Source: Nocardioides sp. Soil797 (lineage in GTDB: Bacteria; Actinomycetota; Actinomycetes; Propionibacteriales; Nocardioidaceae). Taken from it: 64,000 nt of DNA. Where the stretch lies: contig LMSR01000016.1 of NCBI GenBank assembly GCA_001429555.1, positions 65,384-129,383 of the forward strand. The letters are read 5' to 3'. Both the position numbers and the translations under genes were made by a program. Of the stretch, positions 1 through 8,144 are shown one piece after another. Under the pieces are notes generated by a model. It saw only the letters and a program-made list of their open reading frames with translations, ran no database searches and had not been told where the DNA came from. Each line of letters opens with the position of its first letter. Within the stretch, counting starts at the first letter, position 1.

Positions 1-942
1 GCCGACGACCATCACGCGGGCCCCGGGTTCGTCGCCGACGGCGTCCTCGATGGCCGCGATCACCGACGACACCCGGCCGGCGACGTCGCTGCCGACCAGC
101 TGCAGCTGTGCGCCGCCACGCTGGGAGGTGCTCGGCAGGAAGGCGATGAAACGACTCCCGGGCAGCTTCTGCACCAACAGGTCACCCTCGACCCTGCTCA
201 GGGAGGCCATCAGTTCCTCGATGCTGGCCGGTGCCGGTAGCTCGTCGACCGCCGACGAGGCCTCGGTCGTCGACTCGCGGTAGCCCCCGGCGACGTCGCG
301 CAGGGCAGAGGAGAAGTCGTCGACGAAGTCGGTGGCCCCGACCGCGCGCAGTCCACCGTGGGTGACCGCCGGGCCCTCTTCGCCGCCGAGCACGGCCGCG
401 GTGAGCAGGGCACGCATCTGCAGGCCTTCGAGCAGACCGCCACCACCGCTGACGAAGTGGTCCATCAGCTCGGGGTTCTGCTCGGCGAGCTCGTTGAGGT
501 AGGAGGCCAGGCCCTCGCGGTCGAGCGCGTCGGTCTCGATCAGGCCGGCGGAGAAGATCGCCCCACCCAGCGCCACCTCGGGTGCGAGGTAGCCGACGGC
601 ACGGGCGGCCACGGAGCCGAGCGTCTTGTACGCCGCGAGCTGCAGGTCGTCGATCCAGCGATAGGTCAGCACGGTGGCACGCACGATCAGGGCATCGGCG
701 TCGAGCTCGACCGAGCGCACCATCAGCCCGGTCTTGCCGGTGGTGGCGTTGAGGATGTCCTCCTCCGCCTGGGCGTAGGTCGCCCTCGACAGCTCCTCGG
801 AGTCGCTGACTCCCTCGTCGGCGAGGATGTCGGCGCCGAGGGATGCCCGCTCGCGCATCTCGTCACCGGAGTTGTCGAACAGGTCGGCCAGGCGCATCAT
901 CTGGTCGTACTTGTCCTGCTGTTCGCTTTCGTGGGTGCTCAT
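1..942 (-). CDS. T7SS-associated protein, probable secreted hydrolase (3' part missing)
   Basis: Open on the minus strand from ATG at 942 to the window edge, giving 314 residues with no stop, so the C-terminus lies outside. The start overlaps the upstream stop by 4 bp (ATGA), so it is translationally coupled to the EspG-like gene. The N-terminus (MSTHESEQQDKYDQMMRLAD) is helical and lacks a Sec signal, as in T7SS substrates. Residues about 270-314 look like the strand before a nucleophile elbow: the last visible residues are ARVMVVG, where alpha/beta hydrolases continue with HSxGG. The hydrolase reading is inference, because the active-site serine is not in the window. The three-gene order (WXG-like, EspG-like, long protein) resembles a T7SS substrate with its partner and chaperone. 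Confidence 0.75.
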   Translation of the reverse strand, partial: MSTHESEQQDKYDQMMRLADLFDNSGDEMRERASLGADILADEGVSDSEELSRATYAQAEEDILNATTGKTGLMVRSVELDADALIVRATVLTYRWIDDLQLAAYKTLGSVAARAVGYLAPEVALGGAIFSAGLIETDALDREGLASYLNELAEQNPELMDHFVSGGGGLLEGLQMRALLTAAVLGGEEGPAVTHGGLRAVGATDFVDDFSSALRDVAGGYRESTTEASSAVDELPAPASIEELMASLSRVEGDLLVQKLPGSRFIAFLPSTSQRGGAQLQLVGSDVAGRVSSVIAAIEDAVGDEPGARVMVVG

Positions 943-1865
943 GCGGTCACCTCCGCGAGGACAGGGCCCAGGCTTGCGGCCAGTTCGGTCGCTTCGACCC
1001 GGCGTACTTCGACGCGGTTGGTGGTGTCGTCCTGGTGGGCACGCAGCACGCGCCAACCGTCGGCGAGCAACACCCAGGAGACCACTCCGACCACGTCGCC
1101 GCCGGCGTCGATGTCGGCCACGAGGGCCCGCAGGCGACCGCGGGTCTCACCGACCAGGGCAGTGATCGCCGACGTGACCGTCGAGTCGTCGACAGACTCA
1201 CCCGAGCCGTCGACGACCTCGCCAGTGTGGTGGGCGACGATGGTGCCCAGCAGGTCGGTACGGCCGCTGCGCACGGCCTCCCCACCGGCATCGAGCAGCT
1301 CGTAGGGGAAGTCGATGACTGGCGCAACGGTCGACTCCTCCGTGACGTGGTCCTCGGGGAGTGTGGGAACGCGGCCGAGCTCCGAGGGCCAGTGGGGGCT
1401 CTCGAACCAGGCCAACTCGAAGACCACGCCGTCGGTGGTGGCCAGGGTGGCCACCGCGCCCTCGCGCTGGCGGTGCCAGGCCTTGGCCCGGATGCCGTCG
1501 ACGTTGAGGTCGATGTCCACCGCGACAGCCGGGGTCGCCAGCAGGCCGAGGGCACCGAGGACACCCGCATCGGCGGTGCCGTCGACGATCAGTCCACGCT
1601 TCGCGAGCGCCTCGGCCGGGTCGTGCAGCGTGGCCAGCGCGTCGGCGTACGCCTGGTCCTCTGTGGCGGCCCGGGACTGGCCCAGGCGGCTCTCGAAGGC
1701 ATTGGCGCCGGCGTCGGGGGCGGCGATCTCGAAGGGCAGCGGCGCGCCTCCGGCCCGCTCGGCGAGCAGCTGCAGCTCGGGCAGCGTCAGCGCCAGGCGG
1801 CGGGGCAGGCCCTCGAGTGTGCCTTCGGCGGCAGGGGAGGGGGCGCTCAGGTCAATGGTCGGCAT
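939..1865 (-). CDS. EspG-like T7SS chaperone family protein
   Basis: This 308-residue protein has the layout of the EspG family, cytosolic chaperones that bind T7SS substrates: an N-terminal part with PFEIAAPD, a middle LAKRGLIVDG segment, then a run of predicted strands ending in SWVLLADGWRVLRAH. There is no signal peptide or membrane segment. It starts 3 bp after the WXG100-like gene and its stop overlaps the next start by 4 bp, so the three genes form one operon. In mycobacteria EspG serves PE/PPE pairs, and none is visible here, so the likely client is the adjacent long protein or the WXG100-like protein. Family assignment is by pattern only and should be confirmed by profile search. Confidence 0.65.
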   Translation of the reverse strand: MPTIDLSAPSPAAEGTLEGLPRRLALTLPELQLLAERAGGAPLPFEIAAPDAGANAFESRLGQSRAATEDQAYADALATLHDPAEALAKRGLIVDGTADAGVLGALGLLATPAVAVDIDLNVDGIRAKAWHRQREGAVATLATTDGVVFELAWFESPHWPSELGRVPTLPEDHVTEESTVAPVIDFPYELLDAGGEAVRSGRTDLLGTIVAHHTGEVVDGSGESVDDSTVTSAITALVGETRGRLRALVADIDAGGDVVGVVSWVLLADGWRVLRAHQDDTTNRVEVRRVEATELAASLGPVLAEVTA

Positions 1866-1868
1866 GTC

Positions 1869-2312
1869 TCACAACCCCGGGAGTTCGACGGTGAGCCAGT
1901 CCTTGTGGCCCGAGGTGGGGGCCACGAACTGGTCGAGAGTGCGGTCAGCGTCGTTGGGGTCGATGGTGACCCCGGACGACTCGCTCTGCGCACGCTGCTG
2001 GGCGATACGGGTGCGGGCGTCGGCGGTCAGGGAACCGGCCTTGCGCTCGATCCCGTCGATGGCGTCCTTGAGTCGTTCGACCTCGAGCACGTGCTTGGTC
2101 AACGACTCAGCGGCCGTCTCGTGCTGAGCGGCGCAGTCACGAAGGTGGGCGGCGCGGTCGTGGATGCGCGAACGCATGTCGGCTGCGGCGCGACCCTCCC
2201 AGTTGATCGACTCGATCTGTGCCACCAACCGGTCAGCCATCGCTCGGATGTCTGTGGACTGCTCCTGCAGCTGGGCGGCACGCTTGCGCATGGCGGCGGA
2301 GTCGCCGTACAT
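1869..2312 (-). CDS. WXG100-like T7SS substrate or partner protein
   Basis: This 147-residue, mostly helical protein has a central turn motif WEG (in INWEGRAAADMRSR) between two long predicted helices, as in the WXG100/ESAT-6 fold. The C-terminal extension of about 45 residues contains a proline and ends in LTVELPGL. It is longer than a typical 100-residue EsxA/EsxB, like EspC- or LXG-associated partners. An AGAGGTGA ribosome site sits just before the ATG. It is the first gene of the minus-strand operon with the EspG-like and long proteins, which suggests that it is co-secreted with, or guides, the long protein. Confidence 0.7.
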   Translation of the reverse strand: MYGDSAAMRKRAAQLQEQSTDIRAMADRLVAQIESINWEGRAAADMRSRIHDRAAHLRDCAAQHETAAESLTKHVLEVERLKDAIDGIERKAGSLTADARTRIAQQRAQSESSGVTIDPNDADRTLDQFVAPTSGHKDWLTVELPGL

Positions 2313-2466
2313 GGATCACCTCTCATTCGCCGGGCCTCTACCCCCGTTCGAGCGGTTCAAACCGACTCAACCGAAGTTCTTTTCCCACGGTCGGTCGATC
2401 TCAAACCTGCCCCCGCAGCCGAGATTAGCGGGAGCCGGTCGGCAGCCGTCCAGAGGGACTTCGTGT

Positions 2467-3660
2467 TCAGCCCAGGAAGCGGCCGATCCGCTCCAGTCCG
2501 GTGACGATGTCGTCGCCCGATCCGGCAAAGCTGAAGCGGATGTGCTGGTTGCCGCGCACGGTGTCGAAGTCGACTCCGGGTGCCACCGCCACGCCGGTGT
2601 TGCGGAGCAGGTCGAGGCACCACGCCATCGAGTCGTCGGTGAGGTGGCCGATGTCGGCGTACGCATAGAACGCCCCGTCGGCCGGGGCCAGCTTGTCGAT
2701 GCCCAGGCGCGGGAGGCCGTCGAGGAGCAACCGCCTGTTCTCGGCATAGCGGTGCACGTGGCCGTTGAGCTCGTCGTACGACGCGTCGCTGAAGGCGGCG
2801 AGGGCGGCGTGCTGGGCAATGGCCGGCGGGCAGATGGTGAAGTTCCCGGTCAGTACGTCGACCGGGCGGCGCAGGCGCTCGGGCACCAGCATCCACCCGA
2901 TCCGCCAGCCGGTCATGGAGAAGTACTTGGAGAACGAGGAGAACACCACCGCCTCACGCGAGGTCTCCCACGCGCTGCGACTTCCCCGGTGGTCGAGCTG
3001 GTCGAGGCCGGCGTACTCGATCCCGTGGTAGATCTCGTCGCTGACCAGCTGGATCGCGTTGGTCTCGCACCACGACGCCAGCGCGGCCAGCTCCTCTGGC
3101 AGCAGCATGGTGCCGGTCGGGTTCGCCGGGCTGGCCACGACCAGCCCCTTGATCGGCCCGGTGCTGGCGACCAGGTGCTCGAGCTGCGCCACTGTGGGTT
3201 GGAACCGGGTCCCGGGGCCGCAGTCGATCTCCACCACCTCACAACCGAGCGCGGTGAGCACGTTGCGATAGCAGGCATATCCGGGACGGGCCATGGCCAC
3301 CCGGTCGCCGGGCTCGAAGGCGGCGAGGAAGGCCAGCAGGAAGCCGCCGCTGGAGCCGGTGGTGACGACCACGTCGTCCTTGTCGACCTCGATCCCGTGC
3401 GTGCGGTGGTGGTGCGCCGCAATCGCCTCCCGCAGGTCGGGGATGCCGGTGGCCACCGTGTAGCCGAGCGGGTCGCCGGAGCCGAGCAGGCGGATCGCCT
3501 CGGCCAGCACGGGAGCCGGGGCGCCACTGCTGGGCTGCCCGGCCACGAAGTTGACCATGTCGCCGTGGCTGCGTTGCCGCTCGCCGGCCGCGGCGAGCAG
3601 GTCCATCACGTGGAACGGCGGGACGTTGGCGCGGCTGGCGACGGTGAAACGGTCAGTCAT
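2467..3660 (-). CDS. PLP-dependent aminotransferase, class I/II
   Basis: This 397-residue cytosolic fold-type I aminotransferase carries the PLP-lysine segment SSFSKYFSMTGWRIGW, the SPANPTGT motif that contacts the cofactor, and the SDEIYHGI segment with the PLP-ring Asp. The ATG at 3660 was chosen over the upstream in-frame start because the protein then begins at the conserved N-terminus (MTDRFTVASRANVPPFHVMD). Substrate specificity cannot be read from the sequence; aspartate, aromatic or alanine-type transfer are all possible. It lies 100 bp downstream of the FAD oxidoreductase on the same strand, with a small 22-bp repeat array between them, and may be co-transcribed with it. Confidence 0.85.
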   Translation of the reverse strand: MTDRFTVASRANVPPFHVMDLLAAAGERQRSHGDMVNFVAGQPSSGAPAPVLAEAIRLLGSGDPLGYTVATGIPDLREAIAAHHHRTHGIEVDKDDVVVTTGSSGGFLLAFLAAFEPGDRVAMARPGYACYRNVLTALGCEVVEIDCGPGTRFQPTVAQLEHLVASTGPIKGLVVASPANPTGTMLLPEELAALASWCETNAIQLVSDEIYHGIEYAGLDQLDHRGSRSAWETSREAVVFSSFSKYFSMTGWRIGWMLVPERLRRPVDVLTGNFTICPPAIAQHAALAAFSDASYDELNGHVHRYAENRRLLLDGLPRLGIDKLAPADGAFYAYADIGHLTDDSMAWCLDLLRNTGVAVAPGVDFDTVRGNQHIRFSFAGSGDDIVTGLERIGRFLG

Positions 3661-3723
3661 GTGCCCAGTGTGGCCCGGCGCCGCCGTACTGTCGTCGACA
3701 CCCACCGTTCGAACGTCAAGGAC

Positions 3724-3789
3724 TGCCGGTTCGCGCAGCAACCATTGCCAGTTCGCGCATCAAGAAGTGCCGGTTCGCGACGCGGCGGC
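3724..3789. repeat. Three 22-bp direct repeats
   Basis: Three tandem units with period 22 begin at 3724, 3746 and 3768. Each starts TGCCGGTTCGCG (the middle one TGCCAGTTCGCG). The third unit lies inside the last codons of the FAD oxidoreductase, so the repeat has contributed to its C-terminus. Confidence 0.7.
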
Positions 3790-5232
3790 GTGGCGGCCGG
3801 CGCGACGCCCGAAGAACGAGCCCTCCCCGAGCTGGGTGCCGCTGGAGTAGCCCTTGGCGTCCTGGGCGATGTTGGAGGCGCACGCGCCGGCGGCATAGAT
3901 GCCGTTGATGACGGCTCCGTCCTGTCGACGGACCCGCCCGTCGACGTCGGTGGCCAGGCCGCCCATGGTGAACCCGGCGTACAACGCCTTGCCGAGGGTG
4001 AGGTCGAAGGCACCCCAGGGCCCGTTGGTCTGGGGGGCCAACCACTCCGGCTGCTTGTGGAAGTCGGGGTCGTCGCCGCGCGCGGCGTTCTCGTTGTACG
4101 TCGACAGGGTGGCGACCAGCGACCCTTCCGGCAGCCCGAGCCCGGACTCCATCTCCTCGATCGTCTCCCATCCGTCGATGAACGGCGCCAGCGGGAAGAC
4201 CGGGTGCTCGATGTGATCACTGTCGACGATGAGGTACGCCGCGTGGTCGGGCTGGTCCATCACGAAGGCGGAGGTGCGGGCGTGGTAGCTGTCCTCGGCG
4301 ACGAAGCGCCTGCCCTCCTTGTTGACCACGATCCCCTTGACCAGGCGCGAGGGCGGATAGAACGGCGCCGTGATGAAGGCCTCCTCCATGAAGGCGGTCG
4401 CGCCGCCGACCGACTCGCCGAGGCGGATGCCCAGGCCGTCGTCGTACGTCGATCCGAGGACGAAAGGTTTCTCGGCGAGGTTGGGGGTGAACTTGGCGAC
4501 CATGTCCTCGTTCATCACGAACCCGCCCGCAGCGAGGATCACCGCATGGCAGCGGACCACGCCGGTCTCGGCGAACCTCTTCCAGCGCACGCCGACGACG
4601 TCGGTCGAACCCGTCGCGACCACGAGTGCGCTGGCTCCGGTCTCGTAGCGAACCTCGACGCCCTCGTCAGCGAGCCGGTCGCGGAGCAGATCCATCACCA
4701 GCTTGGTGCCCTCGGTGTCGCCGGCGACCGGAACCTTGTGGCCACGCGGCGAAGGGACCGCCTGGGTGTTGAACGGGTGGACCTTCTCGTTGCCGGTGTA
4801 CATCAGGCCCTCGGTGCCGGGCTGGATGACTGCCTTCTTCTCGTAGTAGGAGCGCTCGAACTCGAAGCCGAGGCCCTCCAGCCACTCGAAGTGCTCGACG
4901 CTGCCCTCGCAGTAGGCGCGGATCTTCTCGGCATCGGGGTCGCGGGACACCGCGGTCAGGTAGTTCACCATCTCCTCGACGCTGTCCTCGTGGCCGGTCG
5001 CCTGCTGCACCGCGGTCCCACCGCCGAGGTAGAAGGCGCCGCCGCTCATGGCCGACGTGCCGCCGTGCACCGCGGCTCGTTCGAGGAGCAGCACGCGGGC
5101 TCCGTTGCGAGCCGCCTCCAGTGCGGCGCTGCCGCCCGAGATGCCGAAGCCGACGACGACCACGTCGAAGGACTCCGTCTCGTCGGTCAGGACGGAGGCG
5201 TCGAGGACCTCGGGCAGGTCGGTTCCACTCAT
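3760..5232 (-). CDS. FAD-dependent oxidoreductase, 3-ketosteroid dehydrogenase/fumarate reductase family
   Basis: This 490-residue flavoprotein of the FAD_binding_2 superfamily has an N-terminal dinucleotide fold at about residues 22-50 (VVVVGFGISGGSAALEAA), then HGGTSAMSGG, and a C-terminal FAD segment GIYAAGACASN. This layout is shared by 3-ketosteroid delta1- and delta4-dehydrogenases and fumarate reductase flavoprotein subunits. The upstream region carries a match to the KstR operator consensus, which favours a steroid or related ring-degradation substrate; this is inference. No steroid cluster is visible nearby. It is divergent from the NhaP gene and upstream of the aminotransferase. The C-terminal residues overlap a small repeat and may be recent. 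Confidence 0.82.
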   Translation of the reverse strand: MSGTDLPEVLDASVLTDETESFDVVVVGFGISGGSAALEAARNGARVLLLERAAVHGGTSAMSGGAFYLGGGTAVQQATGHEDSVEEMVNYLTAVSRDPDAEKIRAYCEGSVEHFEWLEGLGFEFERSYYEKKAVIQPGTEGLMYTGNEKVHPFNTQAVPSPRGHKVPVAGDTEGTKLVMDLLRDRLADEGVEVRYETGASALVVATGSTDVVGVRWKRFAETGVVRCHAVILAAGGFVMNEDMVAKFTPNLAEKPFVLGSTYDDGLGIRLGESVGGATAFMEEAFITAPFYPPSRLVKGIVVNKEGRRFVAEDSYHARTSAFVMDQPDHAAYLIVDSDHIEHPVFPLAPFIDGWETIEEMESGLGLPEGSLVATLSTYNENAARGDDPDFHKQPEWLAPQTNGPWGAFDLTLGKALYAGFTMGGLATDVDGRVRRQDGAVINGIYAAGACASNIAQDAKGYSSGTQLGEGSFFGRRAGRHAAASRTGTS

Positions 5233-5253
5233 GGGGGAAGGCTAGGGGAAAAC

Positions 5254-5267
5254 TAGAACAAGTTCCA
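5254..5267. promoter_or_regulatory. KstR-like operator
   Basis: The 14-mer TAGAACAAGTTCCA fits the published KstR form TNNAACNNGTTNNA exactly. It lies 22 bp before the start of the FAD steroid-dehydrogenase-like gene and also just upstream of the nhaP promoter, so a TetR-family KstR-type repressor could control either direction. Confidence 0.5.
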
Positions 5268-5280
5268 GATTTGGCCACGA

Positions 5281-5286
5281 TAGGAT
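5281..5286 (+). promoter_or_regulatory. -10 box for the NhaP gene
   Basis: TAGGAT lies 28 bp before the GTG start at 5315. It is a good actinobacterial vegetative -10 sequence. The -35 region would overlap the KstR-like site, so repression in both directions is possible. Confidence 0.45.
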
Positions 5287-5314
5287 TCAGTCCCAGCCCA
5301 CGAATCCGACTGAG

Positions 5315-6835
5315 GTGCCCTTGTCCTTCGACGCCCACCAGCTGGACCAATTCCTGCTGCTGGGATCGATCGTCACCCTGGCCGCGATCCTTGCGGTGCG
5401 CCTATCCAGCCGGGCCGGCCTGCCCAGCCTGCTGATCTACCTCCTGATGGGGGTCGCGCTCGGCGAGTCCGGAGTCGGCATCGTCTTCGACGACGCGGCG
5501 ATGGCCCACGCCGTCGGCTTCGGGGCGTTGGCGTTGATCCTCGCCGAAGGTGGCATCAGCACCAAGTGGTCCGAGATCCGTCCCGTGATCGGCCTGGGTG
5601 CATCGCTGGCCACGCTCGGCGTGGTGGTCAGCGTCGGCGTGATGGCCGTCGCCGGACACTACGTCCTCGGGCTCTCCTGGGAGCTGTCGCTCCTCCTCGG
5701 CGCAGTGTGCTCACCGACCGATGCGGCCGCGGTGTTCTCGGTGCTCCGGGTGGTGCCGTTGCCGCGACGGATCACCGGCACCCTGGAGGCAGAGTCCGGT
5801 CTCAACGACGCTCCGACCGTGGTGCTGGTCGCCCTGATCTCAAGCGGTGCCCTGGCCGAGGACTCGCTCATCGAGATCCTCGGCGTGATCGTCTTCGAGC
5901 TCGTCGCCGGTGTCGGCTTCGGACTGCTCGTCGGTTTCGGCGGCGCCTGGGTGATGCGGCGCATCGCGCTGCCGTCCTCGGGCCTCTATCCGTTGGCGAT
6001 CCTCTGCCTGGCCATTGGCGCCTACGCAACCGCTGCCGCAGTCCACGCCTCCGGGTTCGCCGCGATCTATGTGGCCGCGCTGGTGCTCGGCAACGCCGAG
6101 CTGCCCCACAGGGCAGCCACCAAGTCGTTCACCGAGGGCATCGGCTGGATGGCCCAGATCGGCCTGTTCGTGATGCTCGGGCTGCTGCTCTCGCCCGACC
6201 GGATCGACGCGCAGACCGTCGGCTACGCCCTCGTCGCGGGCGCGGTGCTCACGCTGGTCGCGCGTCCGATCTCGGTCGTGTTCAGCTCGGTGGTGCGCCC
6301 GATGCCCTGGCGCGACCTGACCTTCATCTCCTGGGCCGGACTGCGCGGCGCGGTTCCGATCGTGCTCACCACCATCCCCCTCGCAGAAGGGGTCGACGAC
6401 GCCGACCTCGTCTTCGACATCGTCTTCATCATGGTCATCGTCTTCACCCTGGTGACCGGCCCCACGCTGCCCATGCTGGCCCGGGTGCTGGACGTCGCCC
6501 AGCGCTCGGAGCCGCGTGACCTCGACGTGGAGGCGGCGCCCCTCGAGCGCATCGCCGCGGACCTGTTGCAGATCACCATCAGCGCCAACTCCCGGATGCA
6601 CGGCGTCGAGGTCGGCGAGCTGCGGTTGCCCCAGGGGGCCTCGGTGGCCCTGGTCATCCGCGACGGGGAGTCACGGGTCCCCGAGCGCCGTACCGTCCTG
6701 CGCCGCGGCGACGAGCTCCTGGTGGTCACGCCGCGCCGGCTGCGGGCGCGCACCGACGAGCGACTGCGCCAGGTCTCCCGCGGCGGGCGCCTGGCCCAGT
6801 GGCTCGGGAACGACAAGAGCCCTGCCGACGAGTGA
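5315..6835 (+). CDS. Potassium/proton antiporter, NhaP2/CvrA type (CPA1)
   Basis: This 506-residue protein has about 12-13 membrane segments over residues 10-390 (cation:proton antiporter domain) and a soluble C-terminal TrkA-C-like domain at about residues 410-485 (MHGVEVGELRLPQGASVALV). That combination is typical of potassium or cation/proton antiporters that set cytoplasmic K+ and pH. The charged core includes SPTDAAAV and ESGLNDAP, the conserved ion-binding motifs of the family. The start is GTG at 5315, since the protein then begins just before the first helix. It is transcribed alone and converges on the LytR_C gene, with the 51-bp minisatellite in between. Confidence 0.9.
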   Translation: MPLSFDAHQLDQFLLLGSIVTLAAILAVRLSSRAGLPSLLIYLLMGVALGESGVGIVFDDAAMAHAVGFGALALILAEGGISTKWSEIRPVIGLGASLATLGVVVSVGVMAVAGHYVLGLSWELSLLLGAVCSPTDAAAVFSVLRVVPLPRRITGTLEAESGLNDAPTVVLVALISSGALAEDSLIEILGVIVFELVAGVGFGLLVGFGGAWVMRRIALPSSGLYPLAILCLAIGAYATAAAVHASGFAAIYVAALVLGNAELPHRAATKSFTEGIGWMAQIGLFVMLGLLLSPDRIDAQTVGYALVAGAVLTLVARPISVVFSSVVRPMPWRDLTFISWAGLRGAVPIVLTTIPLAEGVDDADLVFDIVFIMVIVFTLVTGPTLPMLARVLDVAQRSEPRDLDVEAAPLERIAADLLQITISANSRMHGVEVGELRLPQGASVALVIRDGESRVPERRTVLRRGDELLVVTPRRLRARTDERLRQVSRGGRLAQWLGNDKSPADE

Positions 6836-6872
6836 GGCTGCCGCGGGCCGGCCGTCACGACGTACGCCGCCC

Positions 6873-7126
6873 GGGATCGGTCCTCCGAGCGGTCGGGATC
6901 GTGCAGGTGCGGGGTTGTGGCCCGGGATCGGTCCTTGGGGCGGTCGGGATCGTGCAGGTGCGGGCTTGTGGCCGGGGATCGGTCCTTGGGCGGTCGGGAT
7001 CGTGCAGGTGCGGGCTTGTGGCCGGGGATCGGTCCTTGGGGCGGTCGGGATCGTGCAGGTGCGGAGTTGTGGCCCGGGATCGGTCCTTGGAGCGGTCGGG
7101 ATCGTGCAGGTGCGGAGTTGTGGCCC
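6873..7126. repeat. 51-bp minisatellite, five copies
   Basis: Five head-to-tail units begin at 6873, 6924, 6975, 7025 and 7076; all are 51 bp except the third, which lost one G. The unit starts GGGATCGGTCC and contains CGGGATCGTGCAGGTGCGG. Changes cluster in the middle and at one position near the end. The array fills most of the 333-bp gap between the convergent NhaP and LytR_C genes. A 51-bp period keeps one frame open for 17 codons per unit, but no start signal supports translation. Confidence 0.95.
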
Positions 7127-7168
7127 CGGGTCAGCCTCTGGTCCCGCGCCGAGCCCGCGAGGGGGTGG

Positions 7169-7684
7169 TCACGCGATCGGCGGCGTGCAGACCGCGGTGT
7201 CCTCGCCGGCCTTCAACTTGCGCGGGGACTTCTTGACCAGCGACTGGAACTCGTCGCCGACGACGACCACGATGCCGACGCCGAGGAGCTCCTTGTCGGT
7301 GACGATCGGGGTGCCGGCGCCGAACTGGGCGGCCACCAGGCGCGCGGCCGCGTCATGGTTGGCGGCGCGGACCTCCACCCGCTTCACACCGGCCTTGCGG
7401 GCGTTGCCACTGTCGCCGGCGCCGAAGCCGTGCACGATCAGCTGCTCCATCGTCTTGCTGGCCAGGCCCGAGCGCTTGCCGGCGTTGTAGACGCTGACGG
7501 TGATGTCACCGGTGCGGACCTTGGACCCGGCCGGGATCGTCTTCTCGACGCAGGCCGGGTCACTGTCACCGAAGGAGGCCTTCGGGAAACCCTTGGTCGT
7601 CTGGGTGACCCCGAAGATGAGCATGAGCACGCAGATGAGGGCGAGCACGCCGAGCGTGACGGCCGAAGTCTGACGCCGATCCAT
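7169..7684 (-). CDS. LytR_C domain membrane protein
   Basis: This 171-residue protein has one membrane segment at residues about 8-30 (VTLGVLALICVLMLIFGV), followed by an extracytoplasmic LytR C-terminal-like domain (ITVSVYNAGKRSGLASKTME, with GVGIVVVVGDEF near the end). Such domains occur at the C-terminus of LytR-CpsA-Psr ligases and as free-standing anchored proteins; the molecular role of the free form is not settled. The ATG overlaps the stop of the upstream 98-codon gene (ATGA), so the two are co-translated, an association often seen in actinobacteria. Confidence 0.85.
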   Translation of the reverse strand: MDRRQTSAVTLGVLALICVLMLIFGVTQTTKGFPKASFGDSDPACVEKTIPAGSKVRTGDITVSVYNAGKRSGLASKTMEQLIVHGFGAGDSGNARKAGVKRVEVRAANHDAAARLVAAQFGAGTPIVTDKELLGVGIVVVVGDEFQSLVKKSPRKLKAGEDTAVCTPPIA

Positions 7685-7980
7685 CAGCCCTCCAGGATGT
7701 GGACGCGGGCATGCAGGACGTTGCGTTGCTGGAGGGCGGCGCGCAGGGCCCGGTGGAGGCCGTCCTCGAGGTAGAGCTCCTGGCGCCAGTAGACGACGTG
7801 GGCGAACAGGTCGCCGTAGAACGTGCCGTCCTCATCGAGGAGCGCGCTCAGGTGGAGGGTGTCCTTGGTGGTGATCAACTCGTCCAGACGCACCTGTCGA
7901 GGCGCGACCTGGGCCCATTCACGGGAGTTCATCCCGTGGTCGGGGTAGGGGCGAGAGTCACCCACGCGCTTGAAGATCAC
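7684..7980 (-). CDS. Small conserved actinobacterial protein (often labelled VapB-like)
   Basis: This 98-residue protein runs from GTG at 7980. Conserved features are VIFKRVGDSRPYPDHG at the N-terminus and FYGDLFAHVVYWRQELYLED in the middle. I recognise this as a family widespread in actinobacteria and frequently auto-annotated as a VapB antitoxin, but there is no PIN toxin next to it and no ribbon-helix-helix or AbrB motif that I can see, so the function is unknown. A TATAGT box ends a few nt before the GTG, which suggests a leaderless mRNA and supports this start over the longer open frame. It is coupled to the LytR_C gene. Confidence 0.8.
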   Translation of the reverse strand: MIFKRVGDSRPYPDHGMNSREWAQVAPRQVRLDELITTKDTLHLSALLDEDGTFYGDLFAHVVYWRQELYLEDGLHRALRAALQQRNVLHARVHILEG

Positions 7981-8144
7981 GGTCGTGACTATAACGAGGA
8001 CTGCCCACGATCCCAGACTTGGCGAGTCGGGCGGTCGCCTGCAGCTCGGCGGAGGGTCGGGCAGCATCCGCGTGGAACCCGCCGCTGTCCGGCCAGTGGC
8101 CCAATTCCGTGGCGCGGGTGCGGCGCGTGGCGCACACTGGATCG

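Noticed and set aside
358-5256. Long plus-strand open frames over the T7SS module, aminotransferase and FAD genes
   Set aside because: They are antisense to genes with clear motifs, are rich in Gly/Arg/Ala/His of high-GC shadow type, and lack starts with ribosome sites.
6873-7126. CRISPR array
   Set aside because: Units are contiguous copies without unique spacers, and no cas gene is nearby.
7684-7980. VapBC-type toxin-antitoxin system
   Set aside because: No PIN toxin gene adjoins it; the partner is a LytR_C membrane protein.
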